A stretch of DNA of 64,000 nt from Bufo bufo (Eukaryota > Chordata > Amphibia > Anura > Bufonidae). Made by a program: the position numbers and the translations under genes. Positions 22,621 through 33,423 of this stretch are shown piece after piece; within the stretch, counting starts at the first letter, position 1, and each line of letters begins with the position of its first letter. The notes under the pieces are model-generated. The model had not been told where the DNA came from. It was given only the letters and a program-made list of their open reading frames with translations, and ran no database searches. Where the stretch lies: contig NC_053393.1 in NCBI RefSeq assembly GCF_905171765.1, positions 192,227,921-192,291,920 of the forward strand, given 5' to 3'.

Positions 22621-23368
22621 AGCCTTTTTCACACGGGTGAGATTTCCGCGTGGGTGCAATGCGTGAGGTGAACGCATTGCACCCGCACTGAATCCGGACC
22701 CATTCATTTCTATGGGGCTGTGCACATGAGTGGTGATTTTCACGCATCACTTGTGCGTTGCGTGAAAATCGCAGCATGCTCTATTTTGTGCGTTTTTCAG
22801 GCAGGTCCCATAGAAGTGAATGGGGCTGTGTGAAAATCGCAAGCAAGTGTGGATGTGGTGCGATTTTCACGCATGTATGCTAGGAGACAATCGGGATGGG
22901 GATCCGATCATTATTATTATCCCTTATAACATGGTTATAAGGGAAAATAATAGCATTCTTACTACAGAATGCTAAGTAAAATAGTGATGGAGGGGTTAAA
23001 AAAAATAAAAATAATTTAACTTGCCTTAATCCACTTGTTCGTGCAGCCCGGCTTCTCTTCTTTCTTCTTCTTTGAGGAAAAGGACCTGTGGTGACGTCAC
23101 TATTTCACTTAGCATTCTGAATTAAGAATGCTATTAATTTCCCTTATAACCATGTTATAAGGGAAAATAATACAATCTACACAACACCAACCCAAACCCG
23201 AACTTCTCTGAAGAAGTCTGGGTTTGGGTACCAAACATGCCGATTTTTCTCACGCGCGTGCAAAACTCATTAAAATGTTTTGCACTTGCGCGGAAAAATC
23301 GCACATTTTCCCACGACGCACCCCTATCTTATCCGACCCAAATCCGTGCCGCCCGTGTGAAAGAGGCC
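22621..23368. mobile_element. PIF/Harbinger-type MITE
   Basis: 748-bp element with inverted ends AGCCTTTTTCACACGGG and, from the other side, GGCCTCTTTCACACGGGCGG. It is flanked by TAA at 22618-22620 and 23369-23371, matching the TWA duplication of PIF/Harbinger. The interior is rich in palindromes: CCCTTATAACATGGTTATAAGGG occurs twice in related form near 22920 and 23140, and CACGCATCACTTGTGCGTTGCGTG lies near 22741. No coding. The superfamily is inferred from the TSD. Confidence 0.7.
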
Positions 23369-23371
23369 TAA

Positions 23372-24409
23372 CAGTCTAAATACATTGAAAGTGAACATTG
23401 AAGGGAATAAACTGTTAAAAACCCTCAAAGACTTTGTATTTAGCACATTATGCGTCAAGTTAAAGTGTGGTACATCTCAATTGTGAAATGATTAAGAAAG
23501 CAAAAATAGGAAAAAAAAAGTTTGTGTACATTTGTATATTTTACACACAATGTCCGCTATACTATTGCTAAAACTAATAAATATGCTATTTTATTTTTTA
23601 TGAACTAAAAAGGAAGGAAAAATGTTTGTGTGTACGTAGTTTGCTATACTATTGTTAAAACTAGTAACTATAGGTATAACTTTTTATTTTCTTTATTTCA
23701 CTTGTATAAAATTTTGATGACTATTTTTATTTTTTTCTAATTTTTATTAATTAAATAACCCCCTCCTGCCATAGTCAGACTGCAGGCTCGCAATTAATAT
23801 TACAGCCAGCTGGGAGAGCTTTCACATCAAGAGCATTCCCCTGCCAGCCTTTTCACTTTACACTGCGATGGATCATTGTAGCGCCCTGCTACAACGATTT
23901 CACAGAGAGAGAACAATTTGGCTGGTCTCCAGGATACTTACTGTGACCGCAGCTGTCTAATGACAGTATGGTCACAAGGATCTACAGCGCCCTGGGGTGC
24001 CGGCAGATTTCAATGTAACCCAGTGAAAATTACCTATTGTTTGAACCACATTTTTATGTTAAACATATTTTTAAAGAATTTTTTTCCACGTTAAACAAAA
24101 AACATAAATCCTGCAGTTTCACATTGGCCACTAAGCCTAATAATTGGAGCCACTTCTTGGTTTGTCCAGATAACTGTACTGCTGTTATCTCCTTATAATT
24201 GCAGCCTCATTATATCACTATTCACAACCATTCACAACAGGTGATATCACAGCTTATCAGCTCCCTCCTGACCTCTACACAGGTCACAGAGCATGCCTAG
24301 AAATCAATCCCATAGAAGTCAATGAGGTCCCTTCCTGTGTCTATGGCCCATAAGGCTGCTATAAAGCAATGTTTTAATGCTTTTTTTTATGTTAATAGGA
24401 ATAACTCAG
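23372..24409. other. Unassigned stretch
   Basis: AT-rich at first, then mixed composition. No coding or clear repeat ends. Confidence 0.35.
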
Positions 24410-24530
24410 TAGGGATCGACCGATTATCGGTTTTACTGATATTATCAGCCCATATTAATGATTTTCAAAGTTATCGGTATTGGCATCTAACCTTGCCGAT
24501 ATGCCGATAACGAATCGCGAACATAGATCG
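24410..24530. mobile_element. Possible hAT-type terminus
   Basis: TAGGGATCGACCGATTATCG followed by repeated GATATTATC / TTATCGG / GCCGATA motifs in both orientations, the style of a hAT subterminal region. The partner end was not found. Confidence 0.35.
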
Positions 24531-24709
24531 CTCTGCTGTCACCGCGATCCATGATCCCTCAGCAGCACAGGGGAGAAGGAAGCAGTGTCTCCCTCCCCCT
24601 GTGCCACTGAAACCAATGAGAGGAAAGAGGAGAAGAGGAGGGGAGGGGCTGTGGCCACTAAGCCACAAATGATGTTAACTCACTCATTCATTCAAATCCA
24701 ACAGGAGGG

Positions 24710-24870
24710 GGGAGCTGGCTGCAGAATCATATAACCGCACCCAACCTCTATGTCAAGTAGCTGCGATCCGCGGCAGTTAACCCCTGCCGCACCTGAGGGG
24801 TTAACTGCCGCGGATCGCAGCTACTGCTCATAGAGGTCGGGTATGGCTATATGATTCTGCAGCCAGCACC
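24710..24870. repeat. Large palindrome
   Basis: About 155-bp hairpin. The inner arms are GCTGCGATCCGCGGCAGTTAACCCC and its reverse complement around a GCCGCACCTG loop (about 24760-24825). The outer arms (GGCTGCAGAATCATATA ... TATATGATTCTGCAGCC) extend the pairing to about 24714-24868 with an imperfect middle. Confidence 0.85.
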
Positions 24871-25188
24871 TGCCTCCTGTATTTGAATTAATGGGCGAAT
24901 TATCTTCATTGGTGGTGCAGTGCGCCCCCCCAACTTAGTATTAAAAACATTGGTGACGCAGTGCGCCCCCCCCCCCCAGCCAAGCCCCACAGTATTAGTC
25001 ATTGGTGGCAGTGGCCACAGGGTCCCCTCTCCCCTCCTCATTGGTGGTGCAGTGGCAGCTTCTGATCAGAGCCCCAGAAGTGTAAGCCTGGTGCTCCGAT
25101 CAGTTACCAGCTACTGCGCTACTGAAGCCCTGGCTGCTATAGTCAGCTCCCTGCCAATAGATAATTGGGGTATGTATATATATATATA

Positions 25189-26802
25189 CAGTGGGGGAAA
25201 TAATTATTTGACCCCTCACTGATTTTGTAAGTTTGTCCAATGACAAAGAAATGAAAAGTCTCAGAACAGTATCATTTCAATGGTAGGTTTATTGTAACAG
25301 TGGCAGATAGCACATCAAAAGGAAAATCGAAAAAATAACTTTAAATAAAAGATAGCAACTGATTTGCATTTCATTGAGTGAAATAAGTATTTGAACCCTC
25401 TAACAAAAAAAGACTTAATACTTGGTGGAAAAACCCTTGTTTGCAAGCACAGAGGTCAAACGTTTCTTGTAATTGATGACCAAGTTTGCGCACATTTTAG
25501 GAGGAATGTTGGTCCACTCCTCTTTGCAGATCATCTCTAAATCCCTAAGGTTTCGAGGCTGTCTCTGTGCAACTCTGAGCTTGAGCTCCCTCCATAGGTT
25601 TTCGATTGGATTAAGGTCCGGAGACTGACTAGGCCACTCCATGACCTTAATGTGCTTCTTCTTGAGCCACTCCTTTGTTGCCTTTGCTGTATGTTTTGGG
25701 TCATTGTCGTGCTGGAACACCCATCCACGACCCATTTTCAGTTTCCTGGCAGAGGGAAGGAGGTTGTCGCTCAGGATTTCACGATACATGGCTCCGTCCA
25801 TTTTCCCGTTTATGCGAATAAGTTGTCCTGTGCCCTTAGCAGAAAAACACCCCCAAAGCAAAATGTTTCCACCCCCATGCTTGACGGTGGGGACGGTGTT
25901 TTGGGGGTCATAGGCAGCATTTTTCTTCCTCCAAACACAGCGAGTTGAGTTAATGCCAAAGAGCTCTATTTTGGTCTCATCAGACCACAGCACCTTCTCC
26001 CAGTCACTCTCTGAATCATTCAGGTGTTCATTGGCAAACTTCAGACGGGCCTGCACATGTGCCTTCCTGAGCAGGGGGACCTTGCGAGCCCTGCAGGATT
26101 TTAATCCATTGCGGTGTAATGTGTTTCCAATGGTTTTCTTGGTGACTGTGGTCCCTGCTAATTTGAGGTCATTAACTAACTCCTCCCGTGTAGTTCTAGG
26201 ATGCTTTTTCACCTTTCTCAGAACCATTGACACCCCACGAGGTGAGATCTTGCGTGGAGCCCCAGAGCGAGGTCGATTGATGGTCATTTTGTGCTCCTTC
26301 CATTTTCGAACAATCGCACCAACAGTTGTCACCTTCTCTCCCAGCTTCTTGCTAATGGTTTTGTAGCCCATTCCAGCCTTGTGCAGGTCTACAATTTTGT
26401 CTCTGACATCCTTGGACAGCTCTTTGGTCTTTCCCATGTTGGAGAGTTTGGAGTCTGCTTGATTGATTGATTCTGTGGACAGGTGTCTTTTATACAGGTG
26501 ACTAGTTAAGACAGGTGTCCTTAATGAGGGTGACTAATTGAGTAGAAGTGTCTAACCACTCTGTGGGAGCCAGAACTCTTAATGGTTGGTAGGGGTTCAA
26601 ATACTTATTTCACTCAATGAAATGCAAATCAGTTGCTATCTTTTATTTAAAGTTATTTTTTCGATTTTCCTTTTGATGTGCTATCTGCCACTTTTACAAT
26701 AAACCTACCATTGAAATGATACTGTTCTGAGACTTTTCATTTCTTTGTCATTGGACAAACTTACAAAATCAGTGAGGGGTCAAATAATTATTTCCCCCAC
26801 TG
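25189..26802 (-). mobile_element. Complete Sleeping-Beauty-like Tc1 transposon
   Basis: 1614-bp element starting CAGTGGGGGAAATAATTATT, flanked by TA (25187-25188 and 26803-26804). Its 210-bp inverted repeats (25189-25398 and 26593-26802) appear identical except for one base (GTAACAGTGG versus GTAAAAGTGG). Each ITR carries an outer motif (AAATAATTATTTGACCCC) and an inner motif (AAATAAGTATTTGAACCC), the IR/DR arrangement. It encloses an intact transposase frame, so it looks recent. Confidence 0.96.
25415..26437 (-). CDS. Tc1 DD34E transposase, intact
   Basis: 340 residues starting [20 protein letters not shown], a normal full length. Residues about 1-50 form the first helix-turn-helix. A GRPR-type hook ([10 protein letters not shown], about 54-63) links to the second helix-turn-helix (about 64-120), which contains basic stretches that could serve nuclear import. 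Catalytic residues are D153 in [12 protein letters not shown]244 in FQHDNDPKH and E279 in DLNPIENLW, the same numbering known for Sleeping Beauty. A glycine-rich [14 protein letters not shown] segment lies between. The C-terminus ends [10 protein letters not shown], typical of the family. No stops or frameshifts. The protein would bind the IR/DR sites and catalyse cut-and-paste into TA; activity is plausible but not shown by sequence alone. Confidence 0.95.
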   Translation of the reverse strand: MGKTKELSKDVRDKIVDLHKAGMGYKTISKKLGEKVTTVGAIVRKWKEHKMTINRPRSGAPRKISPRGVSMVLRKVKKHPRTTREELVNDLKLAGTTVTKKTIGNTLHRNGLKSCRARKVPLLRKAHVQARLKFANEHLNDSESDWEKVLWSDETKIELFGINSTRCVWRKKNAAYDPQNTVPTVKHGGGNILLWGCFSAKGTGQLIRINGKMDGAMYREILSDNLLPSARKLKMGRGWVFQHDNDPKHTAKATKEWLKKKHIKVMEWPSQSPDLNPIENLWRELKLRVAQRQPRNLRDLEMICKEEWTNIPPKMCANLVINYKKRLTSVLANKGFSTKY

Positions 26803-26804
26803 TA

Positions 26805-27480
26805 TATATATAGTGGTAATGGGAACAGTGCTGGAAGGCGTGTATGTCCCACTCAGGTACCTCACACTGCTAAAATCCAGAGAGCGGTAGTCGTCTCAGC
26901 AAAGCATAGTTTGCTGAGACAGTTGTGTTTATTAATTCTGGCCTGGATTTTAGTTGGATTGGCAGATAGGACTAGAAGTGGGATCTGCCAATCCACACTC
27001 TTCCAGGACGGGTATTCCCTTCTACCTGAGGTCATCGCAGGTGAGACCTGCTGTAATCAGGCTGGCATAAAGCACCTCCCAGTTTGTAAGTCTGGGGGAG
27101 TGTTTTTTGAGTGGTCTCAGCCGGGTTGGCTGAGGGGCCACAAGGCTAGGCAATAGCCTGAAGTTTGGTGGGACCCAGCAATGCCTGCTGGAGCGACGGC
27201 CGCATGGCCAGAGTCGAGAGGACTACTGGGCCACACTCCCCCATAAAGGTATTGGACTTGTTACAGCCTAGAGGCTGCGAGACTGCTGAGAAAGCTGCAT
27301 GTGACTACCGTATGTGAACGGTGCTCTACAAGAGAGGTAGGGACGTTTATGTGTTTAGGTAAAGCCCAGATGGGCAGGCTTTTATTTTGTACTGTTTTTG
27401 CTATTGGTGCTTATGTCGCAATAATGCACAGTTTTTATATGAAAATATGTGGTCTGAAAGAAAGTCTGTGACGGTGACCA
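26805..27480. other. Unassigned GC-balanced stretch
   Basis: About 0.7 kb unlike the AT-rich surroundings. It might be a solo LTR or part of a retroelement, but no TG...CA ends with a duplication could be fixed. An open frame at 26911-27156 has no motif. Confidence 0.3.
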
Positions 27481-28150
27481 GGGGCGTAGATAAAGGGGGG
27501 GGGGGGTAGGGGGGCTCAAACCCCCCCCAGAGTGTCTGTCCTCCTCAGGGCCAGCGCTTCTATAAGGCAGAACCAAGCGGCTGCCTTAGGGCGCACCCTG
27601 CACAGAGAAAGGGGTGGGCGGAAAAACAACCCTTTTTTTTTAATCACTTACTTGCCAGCAGCGCAGCGCTGCCGGGCGCCCTCCCCAGCCAGTGTTCACT
27701 CTAAGCTGCGCTTGTGTTAAGGCACAGATAGGAGCAGGAGGCTGCTGATTGGCTAGTATCAGCTAGCTGCCCTGCCATTGGTCCATCCTTTCACACCCCC
27801 TTCTCTCTGGAGCTGAACACAGCAGGAGGTTGTGAAGCCTGCGTTCTCACAGTGGATCATGTGACCATGAAGGAGCATGTGACCAGTGACGTCACAGAAC
27901 TCCTTCTAACAAATCCATTCTAGCATCTACCCAGCATGTATGGCAGGACTCTGCTGAGCAAAGACCATGTGCCCAGGTGAGGTGACCACAGAAGTGCCCT
28001 GGCATCTGTCTGCTGCTGGAAGCTCAATGTGGAGCTTTATGAATGTAAAAACTAATACCCAAGAGGCTAAACAAAACCCTGCTTGTCTGCTTCTGACCCT
28101 AATCTTAACACATAACCTTCATTTGATTGCAATTTACTCTAACACCTAAA
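27480..28150. repeat. Repeat block with GGGGCGTAGATA start and AAGGCAGA..AAGCGGCTGCC motif
   Basis: Begins with a G homopolymer (about 27497-27515). It contains GGGCCAGCGCTTCTATAAGG and AAGCGGCTGCCTTAGGGCGC (27550-27595), which recur in diverged form at 48925-48970 (AAGCGGCTGCCTCAGGGCGC). It is therefore an interspersed family, not recognised further. Confidence 0.5.
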
Positions 28151-28169
28151 GGGATTTTTTTAAAGCATG

Positions 28170-28300
28170 CTGTTTCTCTAGGTGACCTTATATTGATAGT
28201 AGTGTTAATAGAGTCTCAAAGGTCTGTAAAAATAGGGTAACTGCTTTTATAGACCCTTGAGACTCTATTAACACTACTATAAACATAAGATCACCTAGAG
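28170..28300. repeat. Foldback repeat
   Basis: Arms CTCTAGGTGACCTTATATTG and AGTGTTAATAGAGTCTCAA pair with TTGAGACTCTATTAACACT and the GATCACCTAGAG end, centred near 28236. Outer ACACCTAAAGG / CCTTTAGGTGTT motifs extend the symmetry to about 28142-28380. Confidence 0.8.
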
Positions 28301-28849
28301 AAAGAGCAAGTTTTTTAAATTATTTTTTTCCTTTAGGTGTTAAAACATAACTTATTTGATTTCTTGAACACCTAAAGGAAAACTAATTAACCACCTCAGC
28401 CCCTATGGCTTAAACACCCTGAAAGACCAGGCCACTTTTTACACTTCTGCACTACACTACTTTCACCGTTTATTGCTCGGTCATGCAACTTACCACCCAA
28501 ATGAATTTTACCTCCTTTTCTTCTCACTAATAGAGCTTTCATTTGGTGGTATTTCATTGCTGCTGACATTTTTACTTTTTTTGTTATTAATCGAAATTTA
28601 ACAATTTTTTTGCAAAAAAATGACATTTTTCACTTTCAGTTGTAAAATTTTGCAAACAAAACGACATCCATATATAAATTTTGCTCTAAATTTATTGTTC
28701 TACATGTCTTTGATAAAAAAAAAAATTGGGGTAAAAAAAAAAAAAATGGTTTGGGTAAAAGTTATAGCGTTTACAAACTATGGTACAAAAATGTGAATTT
28801 CCGCTTTTTGAAGCAGCTCTGACTTTCTGAGCACCTGTCATGTTTCCTG

Positions 28850-31600
28850 AGGTTCTACAATGCCCAGACAGTACAAACACCCCACAAATGACCCCATTTC
28901 GGAAAGTAGACACCCCAAGGTATTCGCTGATGGGCATAGTGAGTTCATAGAACTTTTTATTTTTTGTCACAAGTTAGCGGAAAATGATGATTTATTTATT
29001 TATTTATTTTTTTCTTACAAAGTCTCATATTCCACTAACTTGTGACTAAAATAAAAACTTCCATGAACTCACTATGCCCATCAGCGAATACCTTGGGGTG
29101 TCTTCTTTCCAAAATGGGGTCACTTGTGGGGTAGTTATACTGCCCTGGCATTCTAAGGGCCCATATGTGTGGTAAGGAGTTTGAAATCAAATTCTGTAAA
29201 AAATGCCCTGTGAAATCCGAAAGGTGCTCTTTGGAATGTGGGCCCCGTTGCCCACCTAGGCTGCAAAAAAGTGTCACACATGTGGTATCTCCGTACTCAG
29301 GAGAAGTTGGGGAATGTGTTTTGGGGTGTCATTTTACATATACCCATGCTGGGTGAGAGAAATATCTTGGCAAAAGACAACTTTGTATAAAAAAATTGAA
29401 AAAGTTGTCTTTTGCCAAGATATTTCTCTCACCCAGCATGGGTATATGTAAAATGACACACCAAAACACATTCCCCAACTTCTCCTGAATACGGAGATAC
29501 CAGATGTGTGACACTTTTTTGCAGCTTAGGTGGGCAAAGGGGCCCACATTCCAAAGAGCACCTTTCGGATTTCACAGGTCATTTTTTACAGAATTTGATT
29601 TCAAACTCCTTACCACAAATTTGGGCCCCTAGAATGGCAGGGCAGTATAACTACCCCACAAGTGACCCCATTTTGGAAAGAAGACACCCCAAGGTATTCC
29701 GTGAGGGGCATGGAGAGTTTCTAGAATTTTTTATTTTTTGTCACAAGTTAGTGGAAAATGATGATTTTTTTTTTTTTCTTACAAAGTCTCATATTCCACT
29801 AACTTGTGACAAAAAATAAAAACTTCCATGAACTCACTATGCCCATCAGCGAATACCTTGGGGTGTCTTCTTTCCAAAATGGGGTCACTTGTGGGGTAGT
29901 TATACTGCCCTGGCATTCTAGGGGCCCAAATGTGTGGTAAGGAGTTTGAAATCAAATTCTGTAAAAAATGACCTGTGAAATCCGAAAGGTGCTCTTTGGA
30001 ATGTGGGCCCCTTTGCCCACCTAAGCTGCAAAAAAGTGTCACACATCTGGTATCTCCGTATTCAGGAGAAGTTGGGGAATGTGTTTTGGGGTGTCATTTT
30101 ACATATACCCATGCTGGGTGAGAGAAATATCTTGGCAAAAGACAACTTTTCCAATTCTTTTATACAAAGTTGTCTTTTGCCAAGATATTTCTCTCACCCA
30201 GCATGGGTATATGTAAAATGACACCCCAAAACACATTCCCCAACTTCTCCTGAGTACGGAGATACCACATGTGTGAAACTTTTTTGCAGCCTAGGTGGGC
30301 AAAGGGGCCCATATTCCAAAGAGCACCTTTCGGATTTCACTGGTCATTTTTTACACATTTTGATTTCAAACTTCTTACCACACATTTGGGCCCCTAGAAT
30401 GCCAGGGCAGTATAACTACCCCACAAGTGACCCCATTTTGGAAAGAAAACACCCCCAGGTATTTCGTGATGGGCATAGTGAGTTCATGGAAGTTTTTATT
30501 TTTGTCACAAGTTAGTGGAATATGAGACTTTGTAAGGAAAAAATAAATAAAAAAATCATCATTTTCCGCTAACTTGTGACAAAAAATATAAAATTCTAGG
30601 AACTCGCCATGCCCCTCACGGAATACCTTGGGGTGTCTTCTTTCCAAAATGGGGTCACTTGTGGGGTAGTTATACTGCCCTGGCATTTTCCAGGGGCCCT
30701 AATGTGTGGTAAGTAGGTAAATGACCTGTGAAATCCGAAAGGTGCTCTTTGGAATGTGGGCCCCTTTGCCCACCTAGGCTGCAAAAAAGTGTCACACATG
30801 TGGTATCGCCGTATTCAGGAGAAGTTGGGCAATGTGTTTTGGGGTGTCTTTTTACATATACTCATGCTAGGTGAGAGAAATATCTCGGCAAAAGACAACT
30901 TTTCCCATTTTTTTATACAAAGTTGGCATTTGACCAAGATATTTATCTCACCCAGCATGGGTATATGTAAAATGACACCCCAAAACACATTGCCCAACTT
31001 CTGCTGAGTACGGCGATACCAGATCTGTGACACTTTTTTGCAGCCTAGATGCGCAAAGGGGCCCACATTCCTTTTATGAGGGCATTTTTAGACATTTGGA
31101 TCCCAGACTTCTTCTCACGCTTTAGGGCCCCTAGAATGCCAGGGCAGTATAAATACCCCACATGTGACCCCATTTTGGAAAGAAGACACCCCAAGGTATT
31201 ATATGAGGGGCATGGCGAGTTCATAGAAATTTTTATTTTTTTTTTGCACAAGTTAGCGGAAATTGATTTTATTTATTTTTTTCTCACAAAGTCTCCCTTT
31301 CCGCTAACTTGGGACAAAAATTTCAATCTTTCATGGACTCAATATGCCCCTCACGGAATACCTTGGGGTGTCTTCTTTCCGAAATGGGGTCACATGTGGG
31401 GTATTTATACTGCCCTGGCATTCTAGGGGCCCTAAAGCGTGAGAAGAAGTCTGGAATATAAATCTCAAAAAATTTTGACGCATTTGGATTCCGTGAGGGG
31501 TATGGTGAGTTCATGTGAGATTTTATTTTTTGACACAAGTTAGTGGAATATGAGACTTTGTAAGCAAAAAATAATAATTTCCGCTAACTTGGGCCAAAAA
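28850..31600. repeat. Array of alternating inverted repeats (about 385-bp half-units)
   Basis: Successive palindrome centres lie near 29005, 29393, 29775, 30155, 30545, 30917 and 31265, about 350-390 bp apart. Each segment is a copy of its neighbour in reverse orientation. Two centre types alternate: one around TCACAAGTTAG(T/C)GGAA with A/T-rich loops, the other around AAAAGACAACTTT. As a result near-identical peptides are readable on opposite strands (29508-29819 plus and 29779-30042 minus). No protein function is implied. Confidence 0.92.
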
Positions 31601-31609
31601 AATGTCTGA

Positions 31610-32919
31610 ATGGACAATGACAGGGGGGTGATCAATGACAGGGGGGTGATCATTGACAGGGGGGTGATCAGGGAGTCTATATGGGGTGATCACCTCCCTG
31701 TCATTGATCACCCCCCTATAAGGCTCCATTCAGATGTCCGTATGTGTTTTGCGGATCCGATCCATGTATCCGTGGATCCGTAAAAATCATACGGACATCT
31801 GAATGCAGCCTGACAGGGGGGGTGATCAATGACAGGGGGGGTGATCAATGACAGGGGGGTGATCAGGGAGTCTATATGGGGTGATCACCCCCCCTGGAAG
31901 GCTCCAGGGAGACGCCTGTATGTGTTTTGCGGATCCGATCCATCTATCAGTGGATCCGTAAAAATCATGCGGACGTCTGAATGGAGCTTTACAGGGGGGT
32001 GATCAATGACAGGGGGGTAATCAATGACAGGGGGGGTGATCAGAGAGTCTATATGGGGTGATCACCACAGTCATTGATCACGCCCCTGTAAGGCTCCATT
32101 CAGACGTCCGTATGCGTTTTGCGGATCCGATCCATCTATCAGTGGATCCGTAAAAATCATGCCGACGTCTGAATGGAGCTTTACAGGGGGGTGATCAATG
32201 ACAGGGGGGTAATCAATGACAGGGGGGTGATCAGGGAGTCTATATGGGGTGATCACCACAGTCATTGATCACGCCCCTGTAAGGCTCCATTCAGACGTCC
32301 ATATGCGTTTTGCGGATCCGATCCATCTATCAGTGGATCCGTAAAAATCATGCGGACGTCTGAATGGAGCTTTACAGGGGGGTGATCAATGACAGGGGGG
32401 TAATCAATGACAGGGGGGTGATCAGGGAGTCTATATGGGGTGATCACCACAGTCATTGATCACGCCCCTGTAAGGCTCCATTCAGACGTCCGTATGAGTT
32501 TTGCGGATCCGATCCATCTATCAGTGGATCCGTAAAAATCATGCGGACGTCTGAATAGAGCTTTACAGGGGGGTAATCAATGACAGGGGGGTGATCAGGG
32601 AGTCTATATGGGGTGATCACCACAGTCATTGATCACGCCCCTGTAAGGCTCCATTCAGACGTCCGTATGCGTTTTGCGGATCCGATCCATCTATCAGTGG
32701 ATCTGAAAAAATCATGCGGACATCTGAATGGAGCTTTACAGGGGGGTAATCAATGACAGGGGGGTGATCAGGGAGTCTATATGGGGTGATCACCACAGTC
32801 ATTGATCACGCCCCTGTAAGGCTCCATTCAGACGTCCGTATGCGTTTTGCGGATCCGATCCATCTATCAGTGGATCCGTAAAAATCATGCGGACATCTGA
32901 ATGTAGCTTTACAGGGGGG
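31610..32919. repeat. Tandem array of 173-191-bp units containing a MITE-like foldback
   Basis: Units contain TGACAGGGGGGTGATCA motifs, the block AGTCTATATGGGGTGATCAC and a foldback with arms GGCTCCATTCAGACGTCCGT ... GCGGACGTCTGAATGGAGC around GATCCGATCC..GTGGATC. Unit anchors lie near 31722, 31899, 32092, 32283, 32474, 32647 and 32820; an eighth copy at 38336 is displaced by the Gypsy insertion. Period changes from about 191 to about 173 because one GGGGGGTGATCAATGACA segment is lost. Confidence 0.9.
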
Positions 32920-33410
32920 TGTCACGGAACCATGAACCAGACGTACAACAAGAGATAAGTGAAAATAAGAAGGCTTTATTGAAAATAAAGCTGTAAAGCA
33001 AAAGTCCAAACGGATGGTGAAACCGAGCAGAGTCTTTGCGAAGCCAGAGGTCAGGAACCAGAAGGGTAGTCAGACGAAGCCAGGATCAGGAACCAGCAGG
33101 GTTGTCAGTTGAAGCCAGGATCAGGAACCAGCAGGGTAGTCAGACGAAGCCAGGATCAGGAACCAGCAGGGTAGTCAGACGAAGCCAGGATCAGGAACCA
33201 GAAGCAGCAGCAGTCTTAGAAGCATGTGAACACAAGAGGACCAAGCAAGGAACTGAAGCCACAGACCTCCTATATATATGAGCTAGGCATCCAGCTCCTC
33301 CCAGGGGAAGGAGGAGCCGCAGGGTGGAAGGCTACAAGAAACCCAGAAACCAAGATGGCCGCCAGCACATGTCAAACGAAGGAGAGCAGCAAGCAGGTAA
33401 GACCATGACA
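32920..33410 (-). repeat. 3' LTR of the Gypsy element
   Basis: 491 bp. It contains a 35-bp minisatellite (CCAGGATCAGGAACCAGCAG...; about four copies), an AATAAA on the minus strand (32975-32980) and a TATA box near 33270-33279. It differs from the 5' LTR at about three positions in one minisatellite unit and one near 33350. Confidence 0.95.
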
Positions 33411-33423
33411 GTACCTCCCCCTC
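33411..33423 (-). other. Polypurine tract of the Gypsy element
   Basis: On the minus strand GAGGGGGAGGTAC directly precedes the 3' LTR, as expected for plus-strand priming. The gag-pol stop codon (33422-33424) overlaps its upstream edge. Confidence 0.75.

Noticed and set aside
26805..27480. Possible solo LTR
   Set aside because: No TG...CA ends with matching target duplication and no clear TATA plus AATAAA arrangement could be fixed.
28692..31426. Many 70-125-codon frames with similar peptides on both strands
   Set aside because: They are copies of the same alternating inverted repeat, not a gene family.
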